This document shows, in pieces, positions 35,140 to 44,916 of a stretch of DNA of 64,000 bases (positions within the stretch are counted from its first letter, which is position 1; each line of letters starts with the position of its first letter). The stretch comes from Saccharopolyspora ipomoeae (GTDB lineage: Bacteria; Actinomycetota; Actinomycetes; Mycobacteriales; Pseudonocardiaceae): positions 1 through 64,000 of the forward strand of contig NZ_JASAOF010000006.1 of assembly GCF_029952525.1 (NCBI RefSeq), given 5' to 3'. The notes beneath the pieces are model-generated. The model ran no database searches. It was not told where the DNA came from and was given only the letters and a program-made list of their open reading frames with translations. Position numbers and translations under genes: made by a program.

Positions 35140-36597
35140 TCAGCCCTCGACCCGCTGCGCGTCGCGCCGCCCCAGCAGCGCGTGCCCGCGCCCGTAGCCG
35201 AAGTAGATCAGCAGGCCGATGAGGAGCCACGCGGCGAACCGCAGCCAGGTCACCACGTCCAGGTTCGCCATCAGGTACAGGCAGGCCAGCGCGGTGATCA
35301 CCGGCAGCACCGGGGACAGCGGCATCCGGAACGGGCGCTCCAGCTCGGGCTTGGTGCGGCGCAGCACCGGCACCGCCAGCGCCACGATGAGGAACCCGGA
35401 CAGCGCGCCGATGCTGACCATGTCCGACAGCTCCGAGATCGGGATGAACCCGGCCAGCAGCATGATCACCACCGCACCGCCGATGGTCATCCGGTGCGGG
35501 GTGCCCCAGCGCGGGTGCACCTGGGAGAGCTTGGGCGGCAGCAGCCCGTCGCGGCTCATCGCGAAACCGATGCGGCCGATGGTCACCAGCTCCACCATCA
35601 TCACCGAGGTCAGGCCGGTCACCGCGCCCAGCGAGATCACCGCGGCCACCCACGGCTGGCCGACCGACTGGAACGCCGCCGCCAGCGGTGCGCCCTCGTC
35701 GATCTGCCGGTAGTCGACCATCGCGGCCAGCACGAACGCCACCAGCACGTACAGCAGCGTGCAGACGATGAGACTGCCCAGCAGGCCCACGGGCAGGTCC
35801 CGGCGGGGCCGCCTGGTCTCCTCGCCGAGGTTGGCCAGCGCCTCGAAACCGGTGTAGGCGAAGAACACGATGGCCGCGGCCGTGAGCACGCCGCCGAAGC
35901 CGTACACCGACTGCTCCATGCCCAGCACCGCCGACACCAGCGGCTGCTCCAGGGCGCTCGCGCTGCTCTCGGCGGGCTGCGCCGGCGGGATGAACGGGTG
36001 CAGGTTCGCGCCGGTGACGAAGAACAGCCCGGCGACGATCACCAGCACGCACACCGCGACCTTGACCACGACCAGCGCGTTGGTCACCCACGAGGACTCG
36101 CGGATGCCGACCACCGCCACCACCGTGAGCACCGCGATGATGAGCACGGCGCCGACGTTGACGGTCGCGTCCTCGCCGAACCAGGCCTGCGGCAGACCCA
36201 GCAGGTTGGCGATGTAGCCCGACCAGCTCCGCGAGACCACCGCGGCGCCGAGCGCGAACTCCAGCAGCAGGTCCCAGCCGATGATCCAGGCGAACAGCTC
36301 GCCCAGGGTCGCGTAGGCGTAGGTGTAGGCGCTGCCCGCCGTGGGGACCGAGGAGGCCAGCTCGGCGTAGGCCAGCGCCGCTAGGGCGGCCACCACACCG
36401 CCGATGACGAAGGACAGCACCACGGCGGGCCCCGCGTGGTCCTTCGCCTCGATGCCGGCGAGGGTGAACACACCGGTGCCGATGATGATGCCGATGCCGA
36501 ACCCGATGAGGTCCTTGCCGGTGAGCCTGCGGACCAGGCCGCTGCGCTCACCCCGGGAGAGGATGTCCTCGACGGGCATCGTTCGCAGAAAGTTCAC
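35140..36597 (-). CDS. APC family amino acid permease (CAT-type)
   Basis: A 485-residue cytoplasmic-membrane permease of the amino acid-polyamine-organocation superfamily, with about 12-14 hydrophobic segments. GFGIGIIIGTGVFTLAG near residue 33 is the unwound TM1 motif, and FFAYTGFEALANLGEE near 225 is TM6. The basic residues before TM1 and the overall pattern resemble the cationic amino acid transporter branch (YfnA/CAT). GTG 36597 is used; a second candidate is the ATG at codon 7. A TAACGT -10 (plus coordinates 36606-36611) would make a nearly leaderless transcript. Substrate unknown. Confidence 0.87.
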   Translation of the reverse strand: MNFLRTMPVEDILSRGERSGLVRRLTGKDLIGFGIGIIIGTGVFTLAGIEAKDHAGPAVVLSFVIGGVVAALAALAYAELASSVPTAGSAYTYAYATLGELFAWIIGWDLLLEFALGAAVVSRSWSGYIANLLGLPQAWFGEDATVNVGAVLIIAVLTVVAVVGIRESSWVTNALVVVKVAVCVLVIVAGLFFVTGANLHPFIPPAQPAESSASALEQPLVSAVLGMEQSVYGFGGVLTAAAIVFFAYTGFEALANLGEETRRPRRDLPVGLLGSLIVCTLLYVLVAFVLAAMVDYRQIDEGAPLAAAFQSVGQPWVAAVISLGAVTGLTSVMMVELVTIGRIGFAMSRDGLLPPKLSQVHPRWGTPHRMTIGGAVVIMLLAGFIPISELSDMVSIGALSGFLIVALAVPVLRRTKPELERPFRMPLSPVLPVITALACLYLMANLDVVTWLRFAAWLLIGLLIYFGYGRGHALLGRRDAQRVEG

Positions 36598-36743
36598 GGG
36601 TGGGCACGTTAGAAGATCTCATCCGCGACAGCTCACCCACCTCGCGGAGTGTGACCTCACCGGTACTCAAAGTGACTCTGGGTGCACGGCGGACTCGGCC
36701 GGGTGATCATCGCAGAACGCCCGAATCGGGTGAGAACCGCAGA

Positions 36744-37226
36744 TCAGGAGCCCAGCCAGGTCACCAGCTCCGGCGCTCCGGCGACGAGCAGGAAGTGCCC
36801 GATCCGGCCGACGAGGCTCGCCGCGAGGTAGCCGAGCAGGGGGAGTCCGGCCGCGCCGGACAGCAGCGACATCAGGCTGAACGGCGGGATGCCGGGAACC
36901 GCGCTGACCGCCAGCACGGCCATGCCCCACCACGGGTGCTCCTGGGTGCGCTGGTGGAACCGCTCGACCCAGGCGGCCCACCGGCCGGTGCGCTCCTTCT
37001 GCACCCGCTTGGTCAACCGCTCGCCGAGCGCGAAACCGCCCTTGCCCGCGAGGAAGAACAGCGTCTTGGCGGCGACCTGGCCGATCGCGGCGGCGAGCGC
37101 GAACGCCCACCACGGCACCGAGTGCACGGTGGGGACGACGCCGAGCAGGTAGAGCTCGATGTTCACCAGCGGGAAGACCGCGCCCAGCGCGGCGGTGCCC
37201 GCCGTGCCCAACAACCACCCGATCAC
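36744..37226 (-). CDS. YqaA/DedA-like small membrane protein
   Basis: A 160-residue membrane protein with about four hydrophobic segments. VPGIPPFSLMSLLSGAAG near residue 108 is the SNARE-associated/VTT-type motif with the reentrant proline pair, and GQVAAKTLFFLAGKGG near 50 is also typical of YqaA proteins. DedA-superfamily proteins are linked to lipid scrambling and membrane homeostasis. The GTG at 37226 is the best start. It appears monocistronic, 147 bases after the permease start on the same strand. Confidence 0.78.
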   Translation of the reverse strand: MIGWLLGTAGTAALGAVFPLVNIELYLLGVVPTVHSVPWWAFALAAAIGQVAAKTLFFLAGKGGFALGERLTKRVQKERTGRWAAWVERFHQRTQEHPWWGMAVLAVSAVPGIPPFSLMSLLSGAAGLPLLGYLAASLVGRIGHFLLVAGAPELVTWLGS

Positions 37227-37333
37227 TGCAGCGCCGACCCCCAGGAGAGAAAACCTGCGGCAGCCTATCGGGGGATGGCCGGATCAGGCCCCCGGGCCCC
37301 GTTCAGGCGGTCCTGCTCAGGCGTCGGTCCTGC

Positions 37334-38035
37334 TCAGGCTTCGGGGTCCCAGTCCAGCAGCCGCACCCGGCTGACGGTGCGCAGGTGCCGCGCCATCGCG
37401 GAGGCCGCGGCCTTCGCCTCGCCGTTGCGGATGGCCTCGGCGATGCGTTCGTGCTGGGCCAGCGACTTCGGGGGCCTGCGCGGCTGCCGCAGCGATTCGC
37501 TGCGGCTCTCGGCGATCTCGCGGGCGATGGTGCGCATGAACTCCGCCAGCAGCGCGCTGTGCGCGGCGGCGGTCACCGCCGCGTGGAAGCGCCGGTCGCC
37601 GTCCTCGCCGACCTCGCCCGCCTCGATCTCGGCGCGCATCGCGTCCAGCGCCGCGTCGATCTCGGCCATGTCGGAGTCGGTGCGCCGCTGCGCGGCCAGC
37701 TCGGCGAGCTTGGTCTCCAGGCCCTCGCGGGCGTCGAGCACGTCGGGCAGCCGCCGCTTGCGCTCCACCAGCTCCTCGACCGGCTCGACTTCGAGGGATT
37801 CGCGCAGCAGGTAGGTGCCGCCGCCGTGGCGCACCTCGACCAGGCCCTGGACCTCCAGCACCACGATCGCCTGCTTCACCGAGGCGCGGCTGACGCCGAG
37901 CTGCTCGGCGAGGGTGCGCTCGGGCGGCAGCCGGTCGCCCGCGCGCAGGCCCGAGTCGGCGACGTGCTCGCGCAGCCGCTGCACGACCTGCTCGTACAGG
38001 CGCGGGCGGTTCAGCGGTCGGAGGGAGTCGGACAC
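37334..38035 (-). CDS. FadR-type GntR transcriptional regulator
   Basis: A 233-residue GntR regulator: winged helix at residues 10-78 (LYEQVVQRLREHVADSGLR, GDRLPPERTLAEQLGVSRAS) and an all-helical FCD ligand-binding domain from about 95, with the usual metal-binding histidines (RRFHAAVTAAAHSALL near 150 and ERIAEAIRNGEA). It is divergent from the malonyl-CoA synthetase gene, and the gap carries two identical dyads, so repression of matB relieved by malonate or malonyl-CoA is the simplest model. GTG 38035 is the start. Confidence 0.88.
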   Translation of the reverse strand: MSDSLRPLNRPRLYEQVVQRLREHVADSGLRAGDRLPPERTLAEQLGVSRASVKQAIVVLEVQGLVEVRHGGGTYLLRESLEVEPVEELVERKRRLPDVLDAREGLETKLAELAAQRRTDSDMAEIDAALDAMRAEIEAGEVGEDGDRRFHAAVTAAAHSALLAEFMRTIAREIAESRSESLRQPRRPPKSLAQHERIAEAIRNGEAKAAASAMARHLRTVSRVRLLDWDPEA

Positions 38036-38063
38036 CGGCGCGCTCCAGGATCGTCAAGAGGCA

Positions 38064-38137
38064 AACTGGCTGAGCCAATTCTGCCACATTCCCTTGACGC
38101 CCCTCGTTCCGGACGGCAAAAGTTGGCTCAGCCAGTT
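38064..38137. promoter_or_regulatory. Twin GntR operators between the regulator and matB
   Basis: AACTGGCTGAGCCAA (38064-38078) and TTGGCTCAGCCAGTT (38123-38137) are perfect 15-bp inverted copies of each other; each contains the dyad TGGCT-N-AGCCA. Their centres are 59 bp apart, close to whole helical turns. A TTGACG -35-like box (38093-38098) lies between them. Confidence 0.7.
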
Positions 38138-38206
38138 GACCACTGCCGTCCGGCGGTGGCCTGCGGGCGGTGAGAGATTTGCCCGGAGAGAACCCGGAGG
38201 TAGCAG

Positions 38207-39649
38207 GTGCTGTTCCCGAAGTTGCGCGAACCCGACGACACCGAGGCGCTGCGGTTCGGAACCCGCGCCCTGACCTACCGGGAGCTGGCCGGTCTCGCCG
38301 GTGCGATCGCCGAGCGCGTCGCGGGCAAGAGCCGCGTCGCGGTGTGGGCGACCAACACCCTGGAGACCGCCGCCGCCGTGATCGGCGGACTGGCCGCCGG
38401 CGTCGCGGTGGTGCCGGTGAACCCGAAGGTGGGGGAGCGGGAGCTCGCCCACATCCTCGGTGACAGCGCCCCCGAGCTCCTGCTCGCCGCACCGGGTTTC
38501 GCCCCGCCCGCCGGGCTCGACGGCGTGGAGATCGCCGAGGTCGACCTGGCCGCCCGCGGCGGCGCGCTGCCGCCCGAGGCGCCCGCCGACGCGCCCGCGC
38601 TGATCGTCTACACCTCCGGCACCACCGGGCCGCCCAAGGGCGTCGTGCTGCCGCGCCGCGCGCTGAGCGCGAACCTCGACGCCCTGGCCGAGGCCTGGGA
38701 GTGGACCTCGGCCGACGTGCTCGCCCACGCCCTGCCGCTGTTCCACGTGCACGGCCTCATCCTCGGCACGCTGGGCCCGGTCCGGCTCGGCGGAACGGTG
38801 CACCACCTGGGCAAGTTCTCCTCGCAGGCCATCGCAGACGAGCTCTCCGGCCCGGCCACGATGATGTTCGGCGTGCCGACCATGTACCACCGGCTCGCCG
38901 AGGACGCCGAGGCCGACCCGAAGATCGGCCAGTCCGTCGGCAAGGCCCGGCTGCTGGTCTCGGGCTCGGCGGCGCTGCCCGCCGTGGAGCACGAGCGCAT
39001 CGAGCGGCTCACCGGTCAGCGGGTCGTGGAGCGCTACGGCATGAGCGAGACGATCATGAACTGCGGCGTGCGCGCCGACGGCGACCGCAGGCCCGGCTAC
39101 GTCGGCAAGCCCTTCGCCGGTGTCGAGCTCAAGCTCGTCGACGAGCAGGGCGCCGAGATCACCGTCAGCGACGACGAGACCGTCGGCGAGATCCTGGTGC
39201 GCGGCGACAACCTGTTCAGCGGGTACCTCAACCGCCCGGACGCCACCGAGGCCGCCTTCGCCGACGGCTGGTTCCGCACCGGTGACGTGGCCACCCGCGC
39301 GCCCGACGGCTACATCCGCATCGTGGGTCGCAAGGCCACCGACATCATCAAGAGCGGCGGCTACAAGATCGGCGCGGGCGAGATCGAGAACTGCCTGCTG
39401 GAGCACCCGGCCGTGGCCGAGGTCGCCGTCACCGGCGAGGCCGACGTGGACCTGGGCGAGCGGATCATCGCCTGGGTGGTGCGCGCCCCCGGCGCCGAGG
39501 TCGCCGACGCCGAGCTGGTCGACCACGTCGCCCGGTTGCTCACCCCGCACAAGCGCCCGCGCGAGGTCCGCTTCCGCGACGCGCTGCCGCGCAACGAGAT
39601 GGGCAAGGTCCAGAAGAAGGCACTCCAGGCCGGGCCGGGCAATGGGTGA
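38207..39649 (+). CDS. matB: Malonyl-CoA synthetase (MatB-type)
   Basis: A 480-residue adenylate-forming ligase. The P-loop-like motif YTSGTTGPPKG is near residues 133-143, ERYGMSETIMN near 277 and GYIRIVGRKATDIIKSGGYKIGAGEIE near 365 (A8 hinge, in two parts), with the A10 lysine in NEMGKVQKKAL near the end. The short length, LFPKLREPD start and MYHRLAEDA segment fit MatB, which makes malonyl- or methylmalonyl-CoA from the free diacid and supplies extender units. GTG 38207 has GGAGGT upstream. It overlaps the carboxyltransferase gene by eight bases and is controlled from the twin operators upstream. Confidence 0.83.
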   Translation: MLFPKLREPDDTEALRFGTRALTYRELAGLAGAIAERVAGKSRVAVWATNTLETAAAVIGGLAAGVAVVPVNPKVGERELAHILGDSAPELLLAAPGFAPPAGLDGVEIAEVDLAARGGALPPEAPADAPALIVYTSGTTGPPKGVVLPRRALSANLDALAEAWEWTSADVLAHALPLFHVHGLILGTLGPVRLGGTVHHLGKFSSQAIADELSGPATMMFGVPTMYHRLAEDAEADPKIGQSVGKARLLVSGSAALPAVEHERIERLTGQRVVERYGMSETIMNCGVRADGDRRPGYVGKPFAGVELKLVDEQGAEITVSDDETVGEILVRGDNLFSGYLNRPDATEAAFADGWFRTGDVATRAPDGYIRIVGRKATDIIKSGGYKIGAGEIENCLLEHPAVAEVAVTGEADVDLGERIIAWVVRAPGAEVADAELVDHVARLLTPHKRPREVRFRDALPRNEMGKVQKKALQAGPGNG

Positions 39650-40991
39650 GCCCAGCCCGGCGAGCGAGTCCAGCGCCGTGCGAGAGCTGGTCGAGGCGAT
39701 CGGCTCGGACTTCGCCGAGTTCGACCCGCCGCCGCGGCGCACCGCCGCCGACGGCCCGCTCGGCTGGCCCGGCTACGCCGACCAGCGCGCCCGCGCGCAC
39801 GACCGCACCGACACCGGGGAATCGGTGCTCTGCGGTCGGGCGCGCCTCGGGGGTCGGGAGGCGGTGCTCATCGCCTTCGACTTCGCCTTCCTCGGCGGTT
39901 CGGTCGGCGAGGAGGCCGGGGCCCGCGTGGTGGGCGCCTTCGCCCGCGCCCGCGAGCTGCGGCTGCCGGTGATCTCGCTGGTGGCCTCCGGCGGCAGCCG
40001 GATGCAGGAGGGCATCCGCGCCCTGCAGCAGCTGCAGGCGATCACCCGCGCCTGCCTGCTGGCGGGGCAGGACGGCATCCCGCACATCACGGTGCTGCGC
40101 GACCCCACCACCGGCGGCATGTGGGCCGCGTTGGGCGCCGCCGCCGACGTCGTGCTGGCAGCGCCCGGCGCCCGCGTCTCCTTCGGCGGCGCGCGGGTGC
40201 GCTCGGCGGGCGAGGACGGCGACGACTTCCGCGCCGAGGGCAAGTTCGCGGACGGCCAGGTGGACCGCATCGTCGAGGAGTCCGCGCTGCCGGAGGTGCT
40301 CGCCGAGCTGGTCGCGCTGCTGCACCCGGACCGGAGCGGGCCGGAAGCCGCTCCGGTCCCGGCCGCGCTCGGCGCTCGGACCCCGCCGGAGACGGGGATG
40401 CGGGCAGTCGAGCGCGCCCGCGCGGCCGAGCGGCCTCGTGCCCGGGACTACCTCGACGCCCACTTCAGCACCCGGTTCGAGATCAGCGGCGATCGCGCCG
40501 GGGGCCGTGACGAGGGCATGCTCTGCGGTTTCGGCGAGCACGACGGCCGCGTCACGGCGTTCGCCGCCCAGACCGGAACGGCCAACACGCCGGCTGGATT
40601 CCGCACCGCCGCGCGGCTGATCCGGCTCGCGGACCGGCTGGGCCTCCCGGTGCTCACCCTGGTCGACACCCCCGGCGCCGCCAACGATGCCGCCGCCGAG
40701 CGCGGCGGCGTCGGACCGGCCATCGCGGAGGTCTTCGGCGCGGTCGCGGCCGCCCGGGTCCCGGTGACCACCCTGGTCATCGGCGAAGGGGGCTCCGGCG
40801 GCGCGCTGGCGCTGGCGGCCCCGGAGGACACCTGGGTCACCGCCGACGCCTACTTCGCGGTGATCGCCCCCGAATCGGCCGCCGCGATCCTCAAGCGCGC
40901 CCCGGCCGAGGTCCCGCGACTGGCCGACCACCTCAAGCTGCGCCCACAGGACCTGGTGGAACTCGGCTTCGCCCGCGGAATCGTCCGCTGA
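39642..40991 (+). CDS. Fused acyl-CoA carboxyltransferase beta/alpha (AccD-AccA-like)
   Basis: A 449-residue protein with two crotonase-type carboxyltransferase halves. The N-half (about 60-240) has SLVASGGSRMQEG and RDPTTGGMWAALG like AccD; the C-half (about 270-445) has GFRTAARLIRLADRLGLPVLTLVDTPGA in two strands and VIGEGGSGGALAL like AccA. Both oxyanion-hole glycine pairs are intact. The AccD zinc-finger cysteines are absent. It overlaps matB by eight bases. Without a biotin carboxylase or BCCP gene nearby, the reaction is unclear: it could transfer carboxyl to or from malonyl-CoA with partners encoded elsewhere. Confidence 0.8.
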   Translation: MGEPSPASESSAVRELVEAIGSDFAEFDPPPRRTAADGPLGWPGYADQRARAHDRTDTGESVLCGRARLGGREAVLIAFDFAFLGGSVGEEAGARVVGAFARARELRLPVISLVASGGSRMQEGIRALQQLQAITRACLLAGQDGIPHITVLRDPTTGGMWAALGAAADVVLAAPGARVSFGGARVRSAGEDGDDFRAEGKFADGQVDRIVEESALPEVLAELVALLHPDRSGPEAAPVPAALGARTPPETGMRAVERARAAERPRARDYLDAHFSTRFEISGDRAGGRDEGMLCGFGEHDGRVTAFAAQTGTANTPAGFRTAARLIRLADRLGLPVLTLVDTPGAANDAAAERGGVGPAIAEVFGAVAAARVPVTTLVIGEGGSGGALALAAPEDTWVTADAYFAVIAPESAAAILKRAPAEVPRLADHLKLRPQDLVELGFARGIVR

Positions 40992-41117
40992 TCGCCGGTT
41001 CGCCCGGGTCCTGCCGCTACTCCTGTGCGAGCAGCGGATTCGTCCGATGACCGTGCGTCGTCGGTGATCAATGCCACCTCATCAGCGGGAGATTCGCGTC
41101 CACTTCATGTTCTAAAC

Positions 41118-41151
41118 TCAGGCTCGCCTGACAAAGGTTAGGCTAGCCTCA
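41118..41151. promoter_or_regulatory. Tandem iron-box-like sites (IdeR/DmdR)
   Basis: TCAGGCTCGCCTGA (41118-41131) has 6-bp arms around TC, and TTAGGCTAGCCTCA (41138-41151) contains the perfect palindrome AGGCTAGCCT. The second, within AAGGTTAGGCTAGCCTCAG, agrees well with the DtxR/IdeR consensus TTAGGTTAGGCTAACCTAA. They lie just before the dihydroxybenzoate operon, so iron repression is expected. Confidence 0.75.
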
Positions 41152-41168
41152 GTTGAGTGAAGGGCGAG

Positions 41169-41954
41169 ATGAACCGGACGGGGATCAGCGGCGAGGTCGC
41201 CATCGTGACCGGCGCCGGCCAGGGGATCGGCGCAGCCGTGGCGAGAGCGCTCGCCGAGGAAGGCGCCGAGGTCGCGGCCGTGGACCGCAACGGCGACAAG
41301 GCCACCGAGACGGCCGAGGGGCTCGCCGCCGAAGGGCACCGGGTGCGCGCCTACCGCGCCGACGTCGCCGACCCGGCCGCGGTCACCGAGGTCGTCACCC
41401 GGGTCGAGGCCGAGCAGGGCCCGATCGCGGTGCTCGCCAACGTCGCGGGCGTGCTGCAGGTCGGCACCGTGCAGGAGCTCACCGACGCCGAGTGGCAGCG
41501 CACCTTCGCCGTCAACACCACCGGCGTGTTCAACGTCTGCCGCGAGGTCTCGAAGCACATGATCTCGCGGCGCCGCGGTGCCATCGTCACGGTCGGGTCC
41601 AACGCCGCGGGAGTGCCGCGCCATTCCATGGCCGCCTACGCCGCCTCCAAGGCCGCCGCCACGATGTTCACCAAATCCCTCGGCCTGGAGCTGGCCGAGC
41701 ACGGCATCCGCTGCAACATCGTCGCGCCCGGGTCCACCGACACCGACATGCAGCGCGGGATGTGGACCGACGGCAACGGACCCGAGCGGGTCATCGCCGG
41801 CACGCCCGAGACCTACAAGACGGGCATCCCGCTGCGCAAGCTCGCCACCCCGGAGGACGTCGCCCACGCCGTCGTCTTCCTGGCCTCCGACGAGGCCGGG
41901 CACATCACGATGCACGACCTGTACGTCGACGGCGGCGCGACGCTGCGCGCCTGA
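41169..41954 (+). CDS. dhbA: 2,3-dihydro-2,3-dihydroxybenzoate dehydrogenase
   Basis: A 261-residue classical short-chain dehydrogenase: [15 protein letters not shown] near residue 13 binds [12 protein letters not shown] follows near 85, and the catalytic Y-A-A-S-K motif appears as [19 protein letters not shown] near 155. [20 protein letters not shown] is typical of EntA/DhbA. It oxidises 2,3-dihydro-DHB to 2,3-dihydroxybenzoate. ATG 41169 is preferred (AAGGGCGAG site); a GTG at 41157 is possible. It leads the operon dhbA-C-E-B-ArCP downstream of two iron boxes; the order of neighbours makes the substrate assignment firm. Confidence 0.88.
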   Translation: MNRTGISGEVAIVTGAGQGIGAAVARALAEEGAEVAAVDRNGDKATETAEGLAAEGHRVRAYRADVADPAAVTEVVTRVEAEQGPIAVLANVAGVLQVGTVQELTDAEWQRTFAVNTTGVFNVCREVSKHMISRRRGAIVTVGSNAAGVPRHSMAAYAASKAAATMFTKSLGLELAEHGIRCNIVAPGSTDTDMQRGMWTDGNGPERVIAGTPETYKTGIPLRKLATPEDVAHAVVFLASDEAGHITMHDLYVDGGATLRA

Positions 41955-41981
41955 CCTCCCGCGATTCGCCGAAAGGTTGTC

Positions 41982-43238
41982 ATGACCACGATCGAGACCG
42001 ACGGGCACGTCGACGCCGTCGACGACGCTCTCGCCGACGACGCCGCGGCACGCCTGCTGGCCGCCTACGAGCAGGGCCGGTCGTTCCTGTTCTCCAGCCC
42101 GCGCGGGGTGCTGCTGGCCCGCGGCGTGGCCGCGACCATGTCCAAGACCATGTGCGCGCGCTCGGACTTACCCGCGCGGATGCAGGAATTCCTCGACGGC
42201 GCCGTCGAATTCGGTCGTCGCAACCCGATGGTCGTCGGAGCGGTTCCCTTCGGCGGCACCCTGCCCGCGCACCTCGTGCTGCCCGAGGAGGTGGTGCGCG
42301 CCGAACCGCTGAACGTCCTGGTCCCGCAGCGCACACCGGTCTCCACCCCGACCTACTCGGTGCGCCCGGTGCCCGCCCCCGAGGAGTACGAGCGCGGCGT
42401 GGCGCGAGCGCTGCGCCGGATGGACGACGGCGATCTCACCAAGGCCGTGCTGGCCCGCAGTCTGGAGCTGACCTCGACGGAATCGATCGACGTCCGCGAG
42501 GTGCTGCGGAACCTGGCGATGGCGGACCCCGCCAGCTACACCTTCGCCGTCGACCTGCCGCGCCGCGGCGAGGACGGCACCCGCGACAGCTACGGCCCGC
42601 AACCGGCGCTGGACCGCACCTTCCTGGGGGCCAGCCCGGAACTGCTGGTGTCCCGGCGCGGCACGCAGGTCCGCTCCAACCCGATGGCCGGATCGCGGCC
42701 GCGCAGCAGCGACCCGGCCGAGGACCAGCGCCGCGCCGCCGAACTCGCCGCCTCCGAGAAGGACCACCGCGAGCACGCGATGGTCGTCGAGGCCGTGGCC
42801 GACGCGCTGCGCCCGTTCTGCACCGACCTGCACGTGCCGCAGGCGCCGAGCGTGATCAGCACCAACGCCATGTGGCACCTGGCCACCGAGATCACCGGCG
42901 AGCTGCGCGACGCCGCCACGACCTCGCTGCACCTGGCCGACGCGCTGCACCCGACCCCGGCGGTGTGCGGCACGCCGATCGACCGGGCGCGCGAGGTCAT
43001 CGCCGAGACCGAGCCGTTCGAGCGCGGCTACTACGCGGGCATGGTCGGCTGGTGCGACGCCGCCGGTGACGGCGAGTGGGTCGTGGCCATCCGCTGCGCC
43101 GAGGTCGAGGACGACGCGATGCGCCTGTTCGCCGGCGCCGGCATCGTGCCCGGCTCCGACCCGGCCGACGAACTCGCCGAGACCTCGGCGAAGTTCCGCA
43201 CCGCGCTCACCGCGATGGGCCTGGACCAGGCCCTCTGA
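41982..43238 (+). CDS. dhbC: Isochorismate synthase
   Basis: A 418-residue chorismate-utilising enzyme (EntC/DhbC/MenF fold). Typical segments are [26 protein letters not shown] (with the lysine general base), [40 protein letters not shown] and [14 protein letters not shown] near the C-terminus, which hold the magnesium glutamates and chorismate contacts. It converts chorismate to isochorismate for 2,3-dihydroxybenzoate. ATG 41982 has an AAAGG site. Codon 63 (42168-42170) is TTA, the rarest leucine codon in such genomes, so translation may depend on the bldA tRNA and thus on development. Confidence 0.92.
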   Translation: MTTIETDGHVDAVDDALADDAAARLLAAYEQGRSFLFSSPRGVLLARGVAATMSKTMCARSDLPARMQEFLDGAVEFGRRNPMVVGAVPFGGTLPAHLVLPEEVVRAEPLNVLVPQRTPVSTPTYSVRPVPAPEEYERGVARALRRMDDGDLTKAVLARSLELTSTESIDVREVLRNLAMADPASYTFAVDLPRRGEDGTRDSYGPQPALDRTFLGASPELLVSRRGTQVRSNPMAGSRPRSSDPAEDQRRAAELAASEKDHREHAMVVEAVADALRPFCTDLHVPQAPSVISTNAMWHLATEITGELRDAATTSLHLADALHPTPAVCGTPIDRAREVIAETEPFERGYYAGMVGWCDAAGDGEWVVAIRCAEVEDDAMRLFAGAGIVPGSDPADELAETSAKFRTALTAMGLDQAL

Positions 43239-43251
43239 GGGGACAATCACC

Positions 43252-44877
43252 ATGATCGCGAATCTGCCAGGCGTGACGCTCTGGCCCGACGAGTTCGCCG
43301 AGCGGTACCGCGCCGCAGGGTACTGGCAGGGCTACACCTTCGGCCAGATGCTGCGGGTGCGCGCCACCAAGCACCCCGACCGGGTCGCCGTCGTCGAGGG
43401 CGAGCGCCGGATCACCTACGGCGAGCTGGACTCCCGCGCCGACCGGCTGGCCGCCGGGCTGCGCGAGCGCGGCATCGGCAAGGGCGACCGGGTCGTCGTG
43501 CAGCTGCCCAACGTCGCCGAGTTCTTCGAGGTCTGCTTCGGCCTGTTCCGGCTCGGCGCGGTCCCGGTGTTCGCGCTGCCGTCGCACCGGATGACCGAGA
43601 TCTCCTACTTCTGCGAGTTCAGCGAGGCCGCCGCCTACATCACCGTCGACGCCGAAGCCGGGTTCGACCACCGCGCGCTGGCCGCCGACGTCGTCGCCAA
43701 GCAGGAGGGCCTGCAGGTGTTCGTCGTGGGCGACGCGGGCGAGTTCACCGCGCTGTCCGAAGTGGACGCAGATCCGGCCGAGCTGGACGAACCCGTCCCC
43801 GGCGACGTCGCGTTCCTGCAGCTCTCCGGTGGCAGCACCGGCGTGCCCAAGCTGATCCCGCGCACCCACGACGACTACATCTACTCGTTCCGCGCCAGCA
43901 ACGACCTCTGCGGCGTCACCGAGGACACCGTCTACCTGGTGGCGCTGCCCGCCGCGCACAACTTCCCGATGAGCTCGCCCGGCACCTTCGGCGTGCTGCA
44001 CGCGGGTGGCCGCGTCGTGCTCGCCCGGCGGCCCAGCCCCGACGAGGTGTTCCCGCTCGTCGAGAGCGAGCGGGTGACGCTGACCGCCGCCGTGCCGCCG
44101 CTGGCGCTGCTGTGGCTCGACGCCGCCGCCGAGACCTCGCACGACCTGTCCAGCCTGGAGGTGCTGCAGGTCGGCGGCGCCAAGTGCAGCGAGGAGGTCG
44201 CCCGCCGGGTGCGCCCGGTGCTCGGCGCGACGCTGCAGCAGGTGTTCGGGATGGCCGAGGGCCTGGTCAACTACACGCGGCTGGACGATCCCGAGGACGT
44301 CATCGTCAGCACGCAGGGACGGCCCATCTCGGCCGACGACGAGGTGCTGGTCGTCGACGACGAGGACAACCCGGTCCCGGCGGGCGAGACCGGGCACCTG
44401 CTGACCCGCGGCCCTTACACCATCCGCGGCTACTACCGGGCCGACGAGCACAACGCGCGCGCCTTCACGCCCGAGGGCTTCTACCGCACCGGTGACGTCG
44501 TCCGGTTCACCGCCGAGGGCAACATCGTCGTCGAGGGCCGCGCGAAGGACCAGATCAACCGCGGTGGCGAGAAGGTCGCCGCCGAGGAGGTGGAGAACCA
44601 CCTGCTGGCCCACCCCGCCGTGCACGACGCCGCCGTGGTGTCCATGCCGGACGACTACCTGGGGGAGCGGACCTGCGCGTTCGTCGTGCCGCGCGGCACC
44701 GCGCCCAAGGCGCGGGAGCTCATCAAGTTCGTCCGCGAGCGCGGCCTGGCCGGGTACAAGGTGCCCGACCGCGTGGTGTTCGTCGAGCAGTTCCCGCAGA
44801 CCGGCGTCGGCAAGGTCTCCAAGCGCGACCTGCGCGAGGCCATCAGCCGCGAGCTCGTGCCGAAGCTCGGCCGCTGA
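43252..44877 (+). CDS. dhbE: 2,3-dihydroxybenzoate-AMP ligase
   Basis: A 541-residue stand-alone aryl-acid adenylation enzyme (EntE/DhbE). [18 protein letters not shown] near residue 188 is the P-loop; [14 protein letters not shown] near 228 carries the aryl-acid pocket, where the asparagine in HNFP and the serines of SSPG match DHB-specific enzymes rather than the ACPG pattern of salicylate ligases. [17 protein letters not shown] and the A10 lysine in [13 protein letters not shown] complete the set. It activates DHB as adenylate and loads it on the carrier protein encoded two genes downstream. ATG 43252 follows GAGGGGACAATCACC. Confidence 0.93.
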   Translation: MIANLPGVTLWPDEFAERYRAAGYWQGYTFGQMLRVRATKHPDRVAVVEGERRITYGELDSRADRLAAGLRERGIGKGDRVVVQLPNVAEFFEVCFGLFRLGAVPVFALPSHRMTEISYFCEFSEAAAYITVDAEAGFDHRALAADVVAKQEGLQVFVVGDAGEFTALSEVDADPAELDEPVPGDVAFLQLSGGSTGVPKLIPRTHDDYIYSFRASNDLCGVTEDTVYLVALPAAHNFPMSSPGTFGVLHAGGRVVLARRPSPDEVFPLVESERVTLTAAVPPLALLWLDAAAETSHDLSSLEVLQVGGAKCSEEVARRVRPVLGATLQQVFGMAEGLVNYTRLDDPEDVIVSTQGRPISADDEVLVVDDEDNPVPAGETGHLLTRGPYTIRGYYRADEHNARAFTPEGFYRTGDVVRFTAEGNIVVEGRAKDQINRGGEKVAAEEVENHLLAHPAVHDAAVVSMPDDYLGERTCAFVVPRGTAPKARELIKFVRERGLAGYKVPDRVVFVEQFPQTGVGKVSKRDLREAISRELVPKLGR

Positions 44878-44916
44878 CAACGACTTTCCACGCAACAGAT
44901 TGTGAAGGGGGAGCCC

